Counted from the stretch's first letter, positions 18,508 through 27,872 are shown. The stretch: DNA of 64,000 nt from Caulobacter ginsengisoli (GCF_030814835.1 NZ_JAUSVS010000006.1:62001-126000); one strand, 5' to 3'. A program made the numbers and translations. The notes: generated from the letters alone by a model not told the origin.

Positions 18508-20535
18508 TCAGGCCTGGAAATTCCGGGCGATGAAGCCGATCGCCCGTTCGAGGAACCGGCGCTCCTCGGCCTCCGCCCAGCCGTTGTGGCCCTCGCCCTT
18601 GACCTCGACATACTCGCACGGCTTGCCGGCCTTCTTCATCGCCTTGGCCATATCCCGCGAGGCCTCCGGCGTGACGATGTGGTCGTCGCTGCCATGGTAC
18701 AGCAGCAGCGGCGCCTTGATCTCGCCCACCCGCTGGCGGGGCGAACCGGCCTTGAGCATGGCCGCGTCGGTCTTGGGGTCGCCGACCAGCCTGACCCACC
18801 ATTTGTAGGTCAGCGAGTCGGCGCCCTCATCGCGCCGGGCGTAGGTCAGCAGCTGGTTCAGGTCGCTGTCCCCGGCCCGCGACACCGCGCAGCGGTAGAG
18901 GTCGGGCTTGAGCACCACCCCCATCAGGGCCGCGTAGCCGCCGTAGCTGGCCCCCAGGATGGCCAGTCGGCCCGGATCGGCCCGGCCGGATTTCACCACG
19001 GCCTCGACACAGTCCTCGACGTCCCACTGCATGGCGTCGCCCCAGCGGCGGTGGCCGGCCGCGGCGAAGGCCTTGCCGTAGCCGCCCGAGCCGCGGAAGT
19101 TGGGCTGCAGCACCAGCCAGCCCTGGGCCGCCAGGGCCTGGGCCCAGAGGTCGTAGTCGTAGCCGTCGCGCGCCTGCGGCCCGCCATGCGGCATGACCAC
19201 CATCGGCCGGGGTCCAGCTGCCGGGGTGACGGGCACGGTCAGATAGGCGGTCAGGTCCAGGCCGTCGCGCGCCTTGACCTTGAGGATCTCCATCGAGGCC
19301 AGGCGGCCGTCCAGCCAGGGCCGGGTGTCGCCCAGCGGGGCGTACTGTCTGGCCGTGCGGTCATAGAGATGGAACCCGCCGGCCTGGCGGGGACCGCTGA
19401 CAAAGGTGATGAAGCGGTTGTGCGTCTGGTCGACGTCGTAGAGGCGCACATTGCACTCGTTGCCGAAGAAGGCGTTCATGCCCTTGAAATGCGCCGCCAG
19501 TTTGGGGTCGGTGAACAGGTAGGCCTGGCGGTCCTCGAGATAGCGGCTGGCCACCAGCCCCGACCGCTCGTCGCAGAACACCCCCGAGATGTCGCGGCCC
19601 GGCTGATGGGCCACGACCTCGCCCATGGTCAGGTTTCGCAGGTCGAAGCGGCGGACCGTCACCGCATCGTCCATCGTGGCCAGGCTGGCGACCAGCAGCA
19701 CGCCCGGTTCCGGCGTGGCGGCCATGACGTCGAAGTTCTCCAGCTTCTTCAGCTCGTCGCGGCGGAACTTGCGATAGACCTTCCAGTCGCTCTCGCCCGG
19801 GGCCCGGGCCGAGACGGTCACCGACGTGCCGCTGTCGTTGGAATCATAGCGCAGGACCGGCCTGCCGTTCTGCAGGAACCAGCCGTCGGTCGTCGGGGAC
19901 CCGCGCTCGGATACGACCGCCTCGCCGGTATGGATATTGACCTGGTAGAGCGCCCAGCAGTCGTAGTCGTAGTTCCAGATCTGCATGATGACGTGGTCGG
20001 GGTCGTCCGGGGTCACGTCGACCACCTGGGCCAGGTTGAAGTCCCGGCGCAGGACCCGCTTCTGATTGCCGAACAGCGCCACCGGGTTCTTGCCGTCGGG
20101 GCTGACGGCCATCACCCGCCGCACCGGGATGGGGATGAAGTCGCCGTCGTACGGGATGCCGGTCGGCTTGCCGTCCTGGCCTTTGTCGAACCGCAGCCAG
20201 ATCAGCAGCCGGTCGTTGCTGGCCCATTCCACCTGCTCGACCTCGAAGTCGCCCAGCAGCACCTGGGTGGTGTTGTCGTAGTCGCCGACCTTGGCCATCC
20301 GCAGATAGGCCAGCCGCTTGTCGCCCTCCCGCACCTCGCGCAGCATGGCCACCCGCTCGCCGTCCGGCGACAGGGCCGCGTCCAGCATCACCGGCTTCTT
20401 CAGCAGCTCATCGAGCGTGGGCGGGATGACGGCCGCCGCGCCGGGCGCGTCCGCGGCCCAGGCCTCGCCAGCCAAGGCCTGGCTGGCCAGCGGCGCGGCC
20501 AGAGCCGTCGCCATCAAGCGTCTGCGATTGATCAA
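18508..20535 (-). CDS. S9 family (prolyl oligopeptidase-type) peptidase, paralogue 3
   Basis: 675 residues. The N-terminus MINRRRLMATAL and cleavage region GEAWAA suggest Tat export. The nucleophile elbow is GASYGG (Ser530) rather than GGSYGG as in its two neighbours, and the G-x-S-x-G-G pattern is intact. Asp618 is in GSDDH and His650 in GEGHNGW. It is first in transcription order, 94 bases upstream of paralogue 2. The three genes probably form one operon of exported peptidases. Confidence 0.9.
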   Translation of the reverse strand: MINRRRLMATALAAPLASQALAGEAWAADAPGAAAVIPPTLDELLKKPVMLDAALSPDGERVAMLREVREGDKRLAYLRMAKVGDYDNTTQVLLGDFEVEQVEWASNDRLLIWLRFDKGQDGKPTGIPYDGDFIPIPVRRVMAVSPDGKNPVALFGNQKRVLRRDFNLAQVVDVTPDDPDHVIMQIWNYDYDCWALYQVNIHTGEAVVSERGSPTTDGWFLQNGRPVLRYDSNDSGTSVTVSARAPGESDWKVYRKFRRDELKKLENFDVMAATPEPGVLLVASLATMDDAVTVRRFDLRNLTMGEVVAHQPGRDISGVFCDERSGLVASRYLEDRQAYLFTDPKLAAHFKGMNAFFGNECNVRLYDVDQTHNRFITFVSGPRQAGGFHLYDRTARQYAPLGDTRPWLDGRLASMEILKVKARDGLDLTAYLTVPVTPAAGPRPMVVMPHGGPQARDGYDYDLWAQALAAQGWLVLQPNFRGSGGYGKAFAAAGHRRWGDAMQWDVEDCVEAVVKSGRADPGRLAILGASYGGYAALMGVVLKPDLYRCAVSRAGDSDLNQLLTYARRDEGADSLTYKWWVRLVGDPKTDAAMLKAGSPRQRVGEIKAPLLLYHGSDDHIVTPEASRDMAKAMKKAGKPCEYVEVKGEGHNGWAEAEERRFLERAIGFIARNFQA

Positions 20536-20614
20536 AACCCGTCCCCCTACTGCGGGACAGGTTGCCCAAGCGGCTGGCGCCGCGTCAAGCGGACAGGCGC
20601 GAACGGCGTTCCGT

Positions 20615-20785
20615 CATTCCTCGCCCGTTGGGCGAGGGGGACCACGAAGTGGTGGAGTGGGCTCTGTCAGCCGGCACGTAGGCGAAAGCACGCCCACTCC
20701 GACAGTGCTCAATCCTGAAAACCCGTGTGCTCCCAAGAGCCCACTCCGTCGGCTTCGCCGCCACCTCGCCCAAGGGGCGAGGAAC
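20615..20785. repeat. ~170-bp dispersed palindromic repeat, copy 1
   Basis: Reads TCCTCGCCCGTTGGGCGAGG, ACCACGAAGTGGTGGAGTGG, a variable centre, then AGCCCACTCCGTCGGCTTCG and CACCTCGCCCAAGGGGCGAG, so the outer ~40 bases are self-complementary. An almost identical copy in the same orientation is at 58875-59044. It fills most of the gap between the S9 operon promoter side and the gyaR-like stop. Confidence 0.88.
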
Positions 20786-20791
20786 CCCTAG

Positions 20792-21784
20792 CTACAGCAT
20801 CGCCGGGATAACCCTATCCGGCGGCCTGTGCCCGTCCATGAAGGTCTTGATGTTGACGATGACCTTCTCGCCCATGTCGATGCGGCCCTCGATGGTCGCC
20901 GAGCCCATATGGGGCAGCAGGACGACATTGGGCAGTTTCAGCAGCTTGGGATTGATGGCCGGCTCGTGCTCGTAGACGTCCAGCCCGGCCCCGGCGATCT
21001 CGCCCCGGGCCAGCATGTTGGCCAGGGCTCCCTCGTCGATCACCTCGCCCCGGGCGGTGTTGACCACGATGGCATGCGGCTGCAGCAGCTTCAGCCGCCG
21101 GGCCGAGAGCAGGTGATAGGTGGCCGGGGTGTGCGGGCAGTTGACCGAGATGACGTCCATCCGGGCCAGCATCTGGTCCAGGCTCTCCCAGTAGGTGGCG
21201 CCCAGCTCCTCGGCGATGCGGGGGCTGACGGGCTTGCGGTTGTGATAGTGGATCGACAGGCCGAAGGCCGCCGCGCGGCGGGCCAGGGCCTGGCCGATGC
21301 GGCCCATGCCGATGATGCCCAGCCGCTTGCCCCAGATCCGCCGGCCCATCATCCAGGTCGGCGACCAGCCGCTGAAACCACCGGCCTGCACGACATTGGC
21401 GCCCTCCACCAGCCGGCGCGAGGCGGCCATGATCAGGCCCATGGTCAGGTCGGCGGTGTCCTCGGTCAGCACGCCCGGGGTGTTGGTGACGATCAGCCCG
21501 CGGGCGTTGGCGGTGGCGACATCGATGTTGTCGACTCCGGCCCCGAAATTGGCGATCAGCTTCAGCCGCTCGCCGGCCCGGGCCAGCAGGGCCTTGTCCA
21601 GCCGGTCGGTGATGGTCGGCACCAGCACGTCGCAACGGTTCATGGCGTCGAGCAGCCGGTCCGCGGTAAACGGGGTGTCGTCGAAATTCAGTTCGGTTTC
21701 TTTACCGAACAGTTCCAGCATCCGGGTTTCAACCGGATCGGGCAGCTTGCGGGTAACGACGACTTTGGGCTTCTGGGCGGCCAT
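20792..21784 (-). CDS. D-isomer specific 2-hydroxyacid dehydrogenase (glyoxylate/hydroxypyruvate reductase-like)
   Basis: 330 residues from ATG 21784 (MAAQKPKVVVTRKLP). The NAD(P)-binding motif GMGRIGQALARR lies near residue 155. The catalytic Arg is in NTARGEVID, Glu in the GLDVYEHEP region and His in LLPHMGSAT. This resembles the GyaR-type glyoxylate reductase subfamily. Longer upstream reading overlaps the SH3 lipoprotein and lacks family similarity. Divergent from the SH3 gene by 115 bases. Confidence 0.88.
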   Translation of the reverse strand: MAAQKPKVVVTRKLPDPVETRMLELFGKETELNFDDTPFTADRLLDAMNRCDVLVPTITDRLDKALLARAGERLKLIANFGAGVDNIDVATANARGLIVTNTPGVLTEDTADLTMGLIMAASRRLVEGANVVQAGGFSGWSPTWMMGRRIWGKRLGIIGMGRIGQALARRAAAFGLSIHYHNRKPVSPRIAEELGATYWESLDQMLARMDVISVNCPHTPATYHLLSARRLKLLQPHAIVVNTARGEVIDEGALANMLARGEIAGAGLDVYEHEPAINPKLLKLPNVVLLPHMGSATIEGRIDMGEKVIVNIKTFMDGHRPPDRVIPAML

Positions 21785-21899
21785 GAGCGATTCTGACGGA
21801 AACGGGCGCCGCCCGGGCGGGCGTCGAGGACGGAGGTGTCTGGGCACCTCTAGCAAAGCGGCGGCCCGTGTCCAAGCGAACCGGGGTCCGCAAGGCAAG

Positions 21900-22412
21900 A
21901 TGCTGTCGCTTTTGGCGATTTGCGGCTTGGGACTGCTCGCGGGAGCCTGCCGCGGGGCGGGCGACCAGAACTGCGCCACCCCCTCGACCCTGCCGGTGCC
22001 GCGCTTCGTGTCGCTGAAGTTCGCCGAGGTCAACGCCCGCAAGGGTCCGGGCGAGGACTACGACATCCAGTGGGTCTGGCACGGCAAGGGCCTGCCGGTG
22101 AAGGTGATCGCCGAGACCAGCGACTGGCGAAAAGTGCAGGCCGCCGACGGATCGGTCGCCTGGGTCAACAAGCGGCTGGTCGATGGCCGCCGCTTCGCCC
22201 TGCGCAACGCCCCCACCGCCGCCACCCTGCGCGCCGAGCCCCGCGACGACGCCAAGCTGGTCGCCTGGCTGCAGCCCCACGCCATCGCCCTGCTCGACCG
22301 CTGCGAGAAGGGCTGGTGCCGCCTCAAGGCCTCCGGCGTGAAGGGCTGGGTGCGCCAGGAAGACGTCTGGGGCGGCGGCCCCCCGCCGGTCTGCCGGCCA
22401 CGGCCGAAGTAG
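21900..22412 (+). CDS. SH3-domain lipoprotein
   Basis: 170 residues. A lipoprotein signal with lipobox LAGAC (Cys17) follows MLSLLAICGLGL. Two bacterial SH3-like repeats follow: VNARKGPGEDY with WRKVQAADGSVAWVNK, then LRAEPRDDAKLV with WCRLKASGVKGWVRQE. Such domains commonly bind peptidoglycan or other envelope ligands; the role here is not known. The TAG stop sits at the first bases of a G-rich repeat. Confidence 0.8.
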   Translation: MLSLLAICGLGLLAGACRGAGDQNCATPSTLPVPRFVSLKFAEVNARKGPGEDYDIQWVWHGKGLPVKVIAETSDWRKVQAADGSVAWVNKRLVDGRRFALRNAPTAATLRAEPRDDAKLVAWLQPHAIALLDRCEKGWCRLKASGVKGWVRQEDVWGGGPPPVCRPRPK

Positions 22413-22475
22413 GGGTTAGGGACTAGGGGTTAGGGGTTAGCGGGCTCTGGTCCCTAGCCCCTAACCCCTAGTCCC
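22412..22475. repeat. Telomere-like G-rich hairpin 1 (G-quadruplex potential)
   Basis: The G-rich arm has four G-runs at 22412-22415, 22419-22421, 22426-22429 and 22433-22436, separated by TTA or ACTA. A C-rich complementary arm follows at 22450-22475. The first G is the last base of the SH3 gene stop codon. Related units lie after fabB and fabI. Confidence 0.85.
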
Positions 22476-22541
22476 TCGCTTCCTGCTCTGCTACCCCGGC
22501 AACCAGAGCCTGCCGTTCCGGGTTGAACGGACAGGAAGACG

Positions 22542-23060
22542 GTGACCGGAATGACTGCGGCTAAAGCCAAATCCAGCTACGACTACCAGGATCTGATCGA
22601 CTGCGGGAACGGCCGCATGTTCGGGCCGGGCAACGCCCAGCTGCCCGTGCCGCCGATGCTGATGTTCGACCGCATCACCCATATCGACGACCATGGCGGG
22701 GCGGCCGGCAAGGGCTTCATCACCGCCGAGCTCGATATCAATCCGGACCTGTGGTTCTTCAAATGCCACTTCATCAATGACCCGGTGATGCCGGGCTGCC
22801 TGGGCCTGGACGCCATGTGGCAGCTGGTCGGCTTCTTCCTCGGCTGGTCGGGCGCCCCCGGCAAGGGCCGCGCCCTGGGCGTGGGCGAAGTGAAGTTCAC
22901 CGGCGAGGTGACGCCTGACATCAAGAAGGTGGAATACCGCATCGAGCTGAAGCGGGTGATCCTGCGCCGCCTGGTCATGGGCATCGGCGATGGGGTTCTC
23001 CTGGCCGACGGAAAGCCCATCTATGAGGCGACCGATCTGCGGGTCGGGCTCTACACCTAA
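22542..23060 (+). CDS. fabA: 3-hydroxydecanoyl-ACP dehydratase/isomerase FabA
   Basis: Dehydrates 3-hydroxyacyl-ACP and isomerises trans-2- to cis-3-decenoyl-ACP, the branch point to unsaturated fatty acids. 172 residues from GTG 22542, 169 from ATG 22551. An AGGA at about 22532 is well spaced for the GTG. Catalytic His76 (FFKCHFIND) and Asp90 (GCLGLDAMW) are present. It is followed by fabB, the usual anaerobic unsaturated fatty acid pair. Confidence 0.96.
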   Translation: MTGMTAAKAKSSYDYQDLIDCGNGRMFGPGNAQLPVPPMLMFDRITHIDDHGGAAGKGFITAELDINPDLWFFKCHFINDPVMPGCLGLDAMWQLVGFFLGWSGAPGKGRALGVGEVKFTGEVTPDIKKVEYRIELKRVILRRLVMGIGDGVLLADGKPIYEATDLRVGLYT

Positions 23061-23143
23061 GCGTTGACCAGGAACCGGGCCCGCCCCAAAGTTTCAAGGA
23101 GGGTCGAGGTCCGGAGGGGCGGAAAAAGGAACAAGGAGCGCCT

Positions 23144-24355
23144 ATGCGTCGTGTCGTCGTCACCGGGATGGGGATCGTGTCCTCGATCGGCAACAACCCC
23201 AACGAAGTCCTGGCCTCTCTGCGCGAGGCCCGTTCGGGGGTCATCGCCGCCCCCGACTACGCCGAGCTGGGCTTCCGCTGCCAGGTGCACGCCGCCCCGC
23301 AGATCGACTGGGAATCCATGGTCGACCGCCGCGCCGCCCGCTTCCTGGCCCCCGGCACCGGCTACGCCCACATCGCCATGGAGCAGGTCATCGCCGACGC
23401 GGGCCTGGAAGAGTCCGAGATTTCCAACGTCCGCACCGGCCTGATCGTCGGCTCGGGCGGGCCCTCGACGAGAGCCATCGTCAACGCCGCCGATATCACC
23501 CGCGAGAAGGGCCCCAAGCGGATCGGTCCGTTCGCGGTGCCCAAGGCCATGAGCTCTGGCCCCTCGGCGGTGCTCTCGACCTGGTTCAAGATCAAGGGGA
23601 TCAACTATTCGATCTCCTCGGCCTGCGCGACCAGCGCCCACTGCATCGGCGCGGCCGCCGAGCAGATCCAGATGGGCAAGCAGGACATCGTCTTCGCCGG
23701 CGGCACGGAGGAGCTGGACTGGACGCTTTCCAACCTGTTCGACGCCATGGGCGCCATGTCGACCAACTTCAACGACACCCCCGCCAAGGCCAGCCGCGCC
23801 TATGACAAGGACCGCGACGGCTTCGTCATCGCCGGCGGGGCCGGGATGCTGGTGCTGGAAGAGCTGGAGCACGCCAAGGCGCGCGGGGCCAAGATCTACG
23901 CCGAGGTCACCGGCTTCGCGGCCAACAGCGACGGCTTCGACATGGTCGCCCCCTCCGGCGAGGGCGCGGTGCGCTGCATGCGCCTGGCCATGGCCGACGC
24001 CGGCGGGCGCACCATCGACTATCTCAACCCGCACGGCACCAGCACGCCGGTCGGCGACGAGAAGGAGATGGGGGCCGTGCGCGAGGTGTTCGGCGACAAG
24101 GCCCCGCTGATCTCCTCGACCAAGTCCCTGACCGGCCACAGCCTGGGCGCCGCCGGGGCGCAGGAGGCGATCTACAGTCTCTTGATGCTCAACAACGGCT
24201 TCGTCGCCGAAAGCGCCAACATCGAAAACCTCGACCCGCTGTTCGAAGGCCTGCCCATCGCCCGCAGCCGCATCGACCGCCAGCTCGAGACGGTGATGTC
24301 CAACAGCTTCGGCTTCGGCGGGACGAACGGGTCGCTGATCTTCAGCCGGGTCTGA
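23144..24355 (+). CDS. fabB: 3-oxoacyl-ACP synthase I FabB
   Basis: KAS I condensing enzyme that elongates cis-3-decenoyl-ACP. 403 residues. The Cys-His-His triad is visible: Cys161 in SSACATSAH, His297 in NPHGTSTP and His332 in [11 protein letters not shown]. The C-terminal [10 protein letters not shown] is the conserved glycine-rich turn. It lies 83 bases after fabA in the same direction; AAGGA precedes the ATG. Likely co-transcribed with fabA. Confidence 0.97.
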   Translation: MRRVVVTGMGIVSSIGNNPNEVLASLREARSGVIAAPDYAELGFRCQVHAAPQIDWESMVDRRAARFLAPGTGYAHIAMEQVIADAGLEESEISNVRTGLIVGSGGPSTRAIVNAADITREKGPKRIGPFAVPKAMSSGPSAVLSTWFKIKGINYSISSACATSAHCIGAAAEQIQMGKQDIVFAGGTEELDWTLSNLFDAMGAMSTNFNDTPAKASRAYDKDRDGFVIAGGAGMLVLEELEHAKARGAKIYAEVTGFAANSDGFDMVAPSGEGAVRCMRLAMADAGGRTIDYLNPHGTSTPVGDEKEMGAVREVFGDKAPLISSTKSLTGHSLGAAGAQEAIYSLLMLNNGFVAESANIENLDPLFEGLPIARSRIDRQLETVMSNSFGFGGTNGSLIFSRV

Positions 24356-24365
24356 CGACCCGTGA

Positions 24366-24432
24366 GGGGCTAGGGAATAGGGGCTAGGGGCTAGCCCTTC
24401 CCGCTTCTAGCCCCTAATCCCTAGCCCCTAGA
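24366..24432. repeat. Telomere-like G-rich hairpin 2 (G-quadruplex potential)
   Basis: Four G-runs at 24366-24369, 24373-24375, 24380-24383 and 24387-24390 are spaced by CTA or AATA. A C-rich arm at about 24409-24432 follows. It lies between fabB and fabI, in the same orientation as the unit at 22412. Confidence 0.85.
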
Positions 24433-24460
24433 CCCTCTCCACGACCATAGGACCTCCACC

Positions 24461-25276
24461 ATGGCCGACGACTACAACTTCCCGACCGGCGAGTTGATGA
24501 AGGGCAAGAAGGCCCTGATCACCGGGGTGGCCAACCACAACTCCATCGCCTGGGGCATCGCCTCGCAGCTGGCCGCCCAAGGCGCGGAGCTGGCCTTCGC
24601 CTACCTGCCCGACATGGAAAAGCGGGTCCGGCCGCTGGGCGAGAGCATCGGGGTCAAGACCTTCGTGCCGATGGAGGTCACCGACGACGCCTCCATGGAC
24701 GCCGCCTTCGCCCAGATCGAGAAGGAGATGGGGACGCTGGACGCCTTCCTGCATTCCATCGCCTTCGCCAAGAAGGACGAGCTGAAGGGCAGTTTCGTCG
24801 AGAACACCACCCGCGACGGCTTCCTTAGCGCCATGAACGTCTCGGCCTTCAGCTTCGTCGACTGCGCCCGCCGCGCCGCGAAACTGATGCCCAATGGCGG
24901 GTCGATGGTGACCATGACCTATCTGGGCGCCGAGCGGGTCATCCCCAACTACAACACCATGGGCGTCGCCAAGGCCGCGCTCGAGGCCTCCATGCGCTAC
25001 ATTGCCCGGGATCTCGGCCAGCAGAAGATCCGGGTCAACGCCATCTCGGCCGGCGCCATGCGCACCCTGTCCCTGGCCGGCATCTCGGGCGGTCGTGGCA
25101 TGATCAGCCAGGGCCGGGCCTTCAGCGCCCTGAAGGAAGACACCAGCATGGAAGGCGTCGCCGGCGCGGCGCTGTGGCTGCTGTCGGACCTGGGCTTCTC
25201 GACGACCGGTGAGGTGGTCCACGTCGATGCGGGCTTCCACATGATTGGACTTCCGGACGAGATCGCTTCCGCTTAG
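24461..25276 (+). CDS. fabI: Enoyl-ACP reductase (NADH) FabI
   Basis: Last step of each fatty acid elongation cycle. 271 residues, short-chain dehydrogenase fold with the FabI-type nucleotide motif GVANHNSIAWGIA. The catalytic pair Tyr154/Tyr164 and Lys171 lies in YLGAERVIPNYNTMGVAK, matching the triclosan-sensitive enzyme family. It is 105 bases after fabB with a G-rich hairpin between. Its TAG stop adjoins another such hairpin. Confidence 0.97.
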   Translation: MADDYNFPTGELMKGKKALITGVANHNSIAWGIASQLAAQGAELAFAYLPDMEKRVRPLGESIGVKTFVPMEVTDDASMDAAFAQIEKEMGTLDAFLHSIAFAKKDELKGSFVENTTRDGFLSAMNVSAFSFVDCARRAAKLMPNGGSMVTMTYLGAERVIPNYNTMGVAKAALEASMRYIARDLGQQKIRVNAISAGAMRTLSLAGISGGRGMISQGRAFSALKEDTSMEGVAGAALWLLSDLGFSTTGEVVHVDAGFHMIGLPDEIASA

Positions 25277-25332
25277 GGACTAGGGTTTAGGGGCTAGGGA
25301 TTGGCGCCAGCTATCCCCTAATCCCTAGCCCC
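25276..25332. repeat. Telomere-like G-rich hairpin 3 between convergent fabI and dnaQ
   Basis: G-runs at 25276-25278, 25283-25285, 25290-25293 and 25297-25299 are spaced by ACTA, TTTA and CTA. The C-rich arm at about 25314-25332 contains the dnaQ stop (TAG on the minus strand, 25325-25327). The repeat therefore supplies or abuts the stop codons of both converging genes. Confidence 0.85.
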
Positions 25333-26029
25333 TGAACTGCAGCCACACCGCCTTGTCCTTCAGCACGTCCCGCACGAACGCCTCATGCGCCGCCCGTTCC
25401 GCCTCGGTGCAACGCGGCGCCAGGGGCCTGGGCCGCGCGCCATAGGACGCCGCCACCGCCGCGCCCACCGCCTGGCGCACCACCGCGGCGGTCAGGTCCA
25501 GCGCCCGTTCCTTGCCGCCCTGCAGTTCCAGATAGACGGCGGCCAGCAGCTGGGCGTCGATCAGGGCCCCGTGCTTCTCGCGGCCCTCCAGCGAGATCTT
25601 CATCCGCTTACAGAGGGCGTCCAGGGAGTTGTACATCCCCGGGAACTTCTTCTTGGCGATGGCCAGGGTGTCGACCCAGCGATGGTCCTCGGTCACCGGC
25701 TTGCCGGCCCGCTCCAGCTCGGCATTGATGAAACCGCGGTCGAAGGGGGCGTTGTGGGCGACGATGGTGTCGCTGCCGACGAAGGCCAGGAACTCGTCGC
25801 AGACCACGCTCTCATGGAAGCGCGGCTCGTTCTTGAGCCGCTCCAGCGAGATGCCGTGCACCCGCTCGGCGTCCGGGTCGATGGCGCGGTCGGGATGGAC
25901 GTAGCGGTGGAAGCTCTTGCCGGTCGGGATGTAGTCGACGACCTCGACGCAGGCGATTTCGATCAGCCGGTGACCGCTGCGGGGGTCGAGCCCCGTGGTC
26001 TCGGTGTCGAGTACTATATGCCGCGCCAT
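25325..26029 (-). CDS. dnaQ: DNA polymerase III epsilon subunit (proofreading exonuclease)
   Basis: 3'-5' exonuclease of the replicative polymerase. 234 residues. DEDDh motifs: LDTETTG (Asp8, Glu10), VAHNAPFDRGF near residue 92, and HGALIDAQLLA with His and Asp near residue 155. The C-terminal ~60 residues are where the family contacts the polymerase alpha subunit. It lies downstream of coaE, aroE, maf and ppsR in the same direction, the typical Caulobacter order beside the origin, but separated from coaE by a palindromic element. Confidence 0.95.
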   Translation of the reverse strand: MARHIVLDTETTGLDPRSGHRLIEIACVEVVDYIPTGKSFHRYVHPDRAIDPDAERVHGISLERLKNEPRFHESVVCDEFLAFVGSDTIVAHNAPFDRGFINAELERAGKPVTEDHRWVDTLAIAKKKFPGMYNSLDALCKRMKISLEGREKHGALIDAQLLAAVYLELQGGKERALDLTAAVVRQAVGAAVAASYGARPRPLAPRCTEAERAAHEAFVRDVLKDKAVWLQFRG

Positions 26030-26096
26030 TGCCTTTCATTCGCTCCGTTCGTGGGAGTCGGTCAAGCGGCGGCGCGGTCGCAGGTGTGGGTAAGGG

Positions 26097-26345
26097 TTGT
26101 CCACGAACCACACGAACGGGCGCGAAGTCCGACGGTCCGTGGTCGAGGAGGCGTGGGATTTTGGGGTCGCTTCGCGACAGGAAGATAAGGGAAGAGAAGA
26201 AGAGCAAGCGGTTGAGCTCGCTGGACGCGCCGCAGGCTGTCTTCTCAAATTGATCGCCTGCGGCGCTTCGAGGATGTCCCGACCCCCTTGCTCTTCTTCT
26301 CTGAACTTATCTTCCTTCCCGCGAAGCGGCTTAAACCCACCTGAC
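26097..26345. repeat. MITE-like palindromic element, copy B
   Basis: Accounts for most of the 355-base gap between coaE and dnaQ. It starts with the outer arm TTGTCCACGAACCACACGAA but lacks the matching right outer arm. The inner arms GGGATTTTGGGGTCGCTTCG (left) and a right arm with CCCGCGAAGCGGCTTAAACC are present. The centre has GCGCCGCAGGC/GCCTGCGGCGC. Relative to copy A the inner unit is inverted, so B looks composite. Confidence 0.8.
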
Positions 26346-26384
26346 CGCGCCACCGCGCTCCTAATTTGCGCGCCTTTTCGTCGG

Positions 26385-26996
26385 CTAGGCCGAAGGCCTG
26401 TCAGGCAGCCCCGCCCGCACCTTGGCCAGCACCTCGCGCACCTGGGCTCGCGCATGATCCAGGCCCTGGCCGGTGTCGATGATGTAGTGCGCCCGGGCCC
26501 GCTTCTCGGCGTCGGCCATCTGCCGGGCCAGGATGGCGTCCAGCTTGGCCTCGTCCATGCCGTCGCGGGCCAGCACCCGGGCCCGTTGCATGTCGGCCGG
26601 CGCCGAGACCACCACCACCGCGTCGACCCGCTTCTCGCCGCCGGTCTCGAACAGCAGGGGGATGTCGAGCACCACCACATCCGCCCCGGCGGCCTCAGCC
26701 TTGGCGAAGAACTCGCCCCGCGTCGCCCCGACCAGGGGGTGGACGATGGCTTCCAGCTTCTTCAGCTCGTCCGGCTGGCCGACCACCCGCTGGCTGAGCT
26801 TGGCCCGGTCCACCGCCCCGCCGGCGGTGACGCCGGGAAACGCCGCCTCGATGGGCGCGACCGCCGCCCCGCCCGGCGCATAGAGGGCATGCACCTCGGC
26901 GTCGGCGTCGTAGACCGGGACGCCCTCGGCGGCGAACATCGCCGCGGTGGTCGACTTGCCCATGCCGATCGAGCCGGTCAGTCCCAGAACAATCAC
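26385..26996 (-). CDS. coaE: Dephospho-CoA kinase
   Basis: Final step of coenzyme A synthesis, phosphorylating the 3'-OH of dephospho-CoA. 203 residues. P-loop GSIGMGKST lies at residues 8-16. The CoA-binding lid region has [20 protein letters not shown] chose the GTG at 26994-26996, which overlaps the aroE TGA as GTGA; upstream codons belong to aroE. Order maf-aroE-coaE-dnaQ matches Caulobacter. Confidence 0.94.
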   Translation of the reverse strand: MIVLGLTGSIGMGKSTTAAMFAAEGVPVYDADAEVHALYAPGGAAVAPIEAAFPGVTAGGAVDRAKLSQRVVGQPDELKKLEAIVHPLVGATRGEFFAKAEAAGADVVVLDIPLLFETGGEKRVDAVVVVSAPADMQRARVLARDGMDEAKLDAILARQMADAEKRARAHYIIDTGQGLDHARAQVREVLAKVRAGLPDRPSA

Positions 26997-27859
26997 GCGT
27001 TGCGCTCCTGCGCCGCCAGGGTTTCCAGGCATAACGCCCGGACATTGATCGTCGCCGGCGGCCGACGGCCATAGAAGGCCTCGAACGAGGGCACGGCCTG
27101 GCGGATCAGCATCTCCAGCCCGTCGACCGTGCGCATGCCCCGCTCCAGGGCCCGGTGGATCAGGCCGGTTTCCAGCGGCTTGTAGACCATGTCCATCACC
27201 ACCGCGGCATGGGGCGCCAGGCCCAGGTCGATGTCGGGACCGGGCCCGCCGCCCAGGCCCAGCGAGGTGGCGTTGATGATGCAGGCCGCGTCGCGCAGGG
27301 CCACATGGGCGTCCTCGCGGCCAAAGCCGGTGACCAGGGGGCCCAGCTGCCGGGCCAGGACCAGGGCGCGTTCCCGCGTGCGATTGATCACCCGCACGGC
27401 CGGGGCGCCGGCCTCCAGCAGGGCCGCCGCCGCGCCCCGGGCCGCGCCGCCGGCTCCCAGGATCACCACCGGCCCGGCGTCGGCGCGGTATTCGGCCTGG
27501 ACATGCAGGGCGGCCAGCAGGCCGGTGCCGTCGGTATTGTCGGCGATGATCGCCCCGTCGTCGCGGAACAGCAGCAGGTTGGCCGCCCCGGCCCGCCGGG
27601 CCAGGTCGCTGGCCTCGTCGGCCAGGGCCAGCGCCTCTTCCTTGAAGGGGATGGTGACGTTCAGCCCCCGGATCGCCCCGCCCCTCAGGCCCTGGATGAA
27701 GCCCCGGAAGGCCGGCGGCGGGGGGTTGAAGGGCACATAGGCCGCGTCGAGCAGGGCCTCCTCGATCCAGGCGTTGTGAATCACCGGGCTGAGCGAATGG
27801 TTGATCGGACTGCCGACCACCCCCGCCACCCAGGCCGCCCCGGTCATCCCTACGCTCAT
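26993..27859 (-). CDS. aroE: Shikimate dehydrogenase (NADP+)
   Basis: Reduces 3-dehydroshikimate to shikimate. 288 residues from the ATG at 27859; an ATG at 27892 would overlap maf, and a further one lies at 27847. The substrate-binding [13 protein letters not shown] and catalytic Lys in NVTIPFKE are near the N-terminus. The NADP motif GAGGAARG lies near residue 135 with NRTRERA as the phosphate clamp. It overlaps coaE and lies 13 bases downstream of maf. Confidence 0.94.
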   Translation of the reverse strand: MSVGMTGAAWVAGVVGSPINHSLSPVIHNAWIEEALLDAAYVPFNPPPPAFRGFIQGLRGGAIRGLNVTIPFKEEALALADEASDLARRAGAANLLLFRDDGAIIADNTDGTGLLAALHVQAEYRADAGPVVILGAGGAARGAAAALLEAGAPAVRVINRTRERALVLARQLGPLVTGFGREDAHVALRDAACIINATSLGLGGGPGPDIDLGLAPHAAVVMDMVYKPLETGLIHRALERGMRTVDGLEMLIRQAVPSFEAFYGRRPPATINVRALCLETLAAQERNA

Positions 27860-27872
27860 GTCGGGCCCACGC

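Noticed and set aside
16275..20718. Very long plus-strand frames opposite the S9 peptidases
   Set aside because: Amino acid composition is skewed (Gly, Arg, His, Val) with no domains. The minus-strand frames carry complete catalytic triads and signal peptides.
22412..25332. G-rich repeats as CRISPR or true telomere
   Set aside because: Only short arrays of four imperfect units with complementary arms; no spacers, no cas genes, and no sign of a linear chromosome end.
5849..26110. TTGTCCACG inside repeat arms as DnaA boxes
   Set aside because: It matches the box partly, but it is part of a dispersed repeat arm and is far from the origin motifs.
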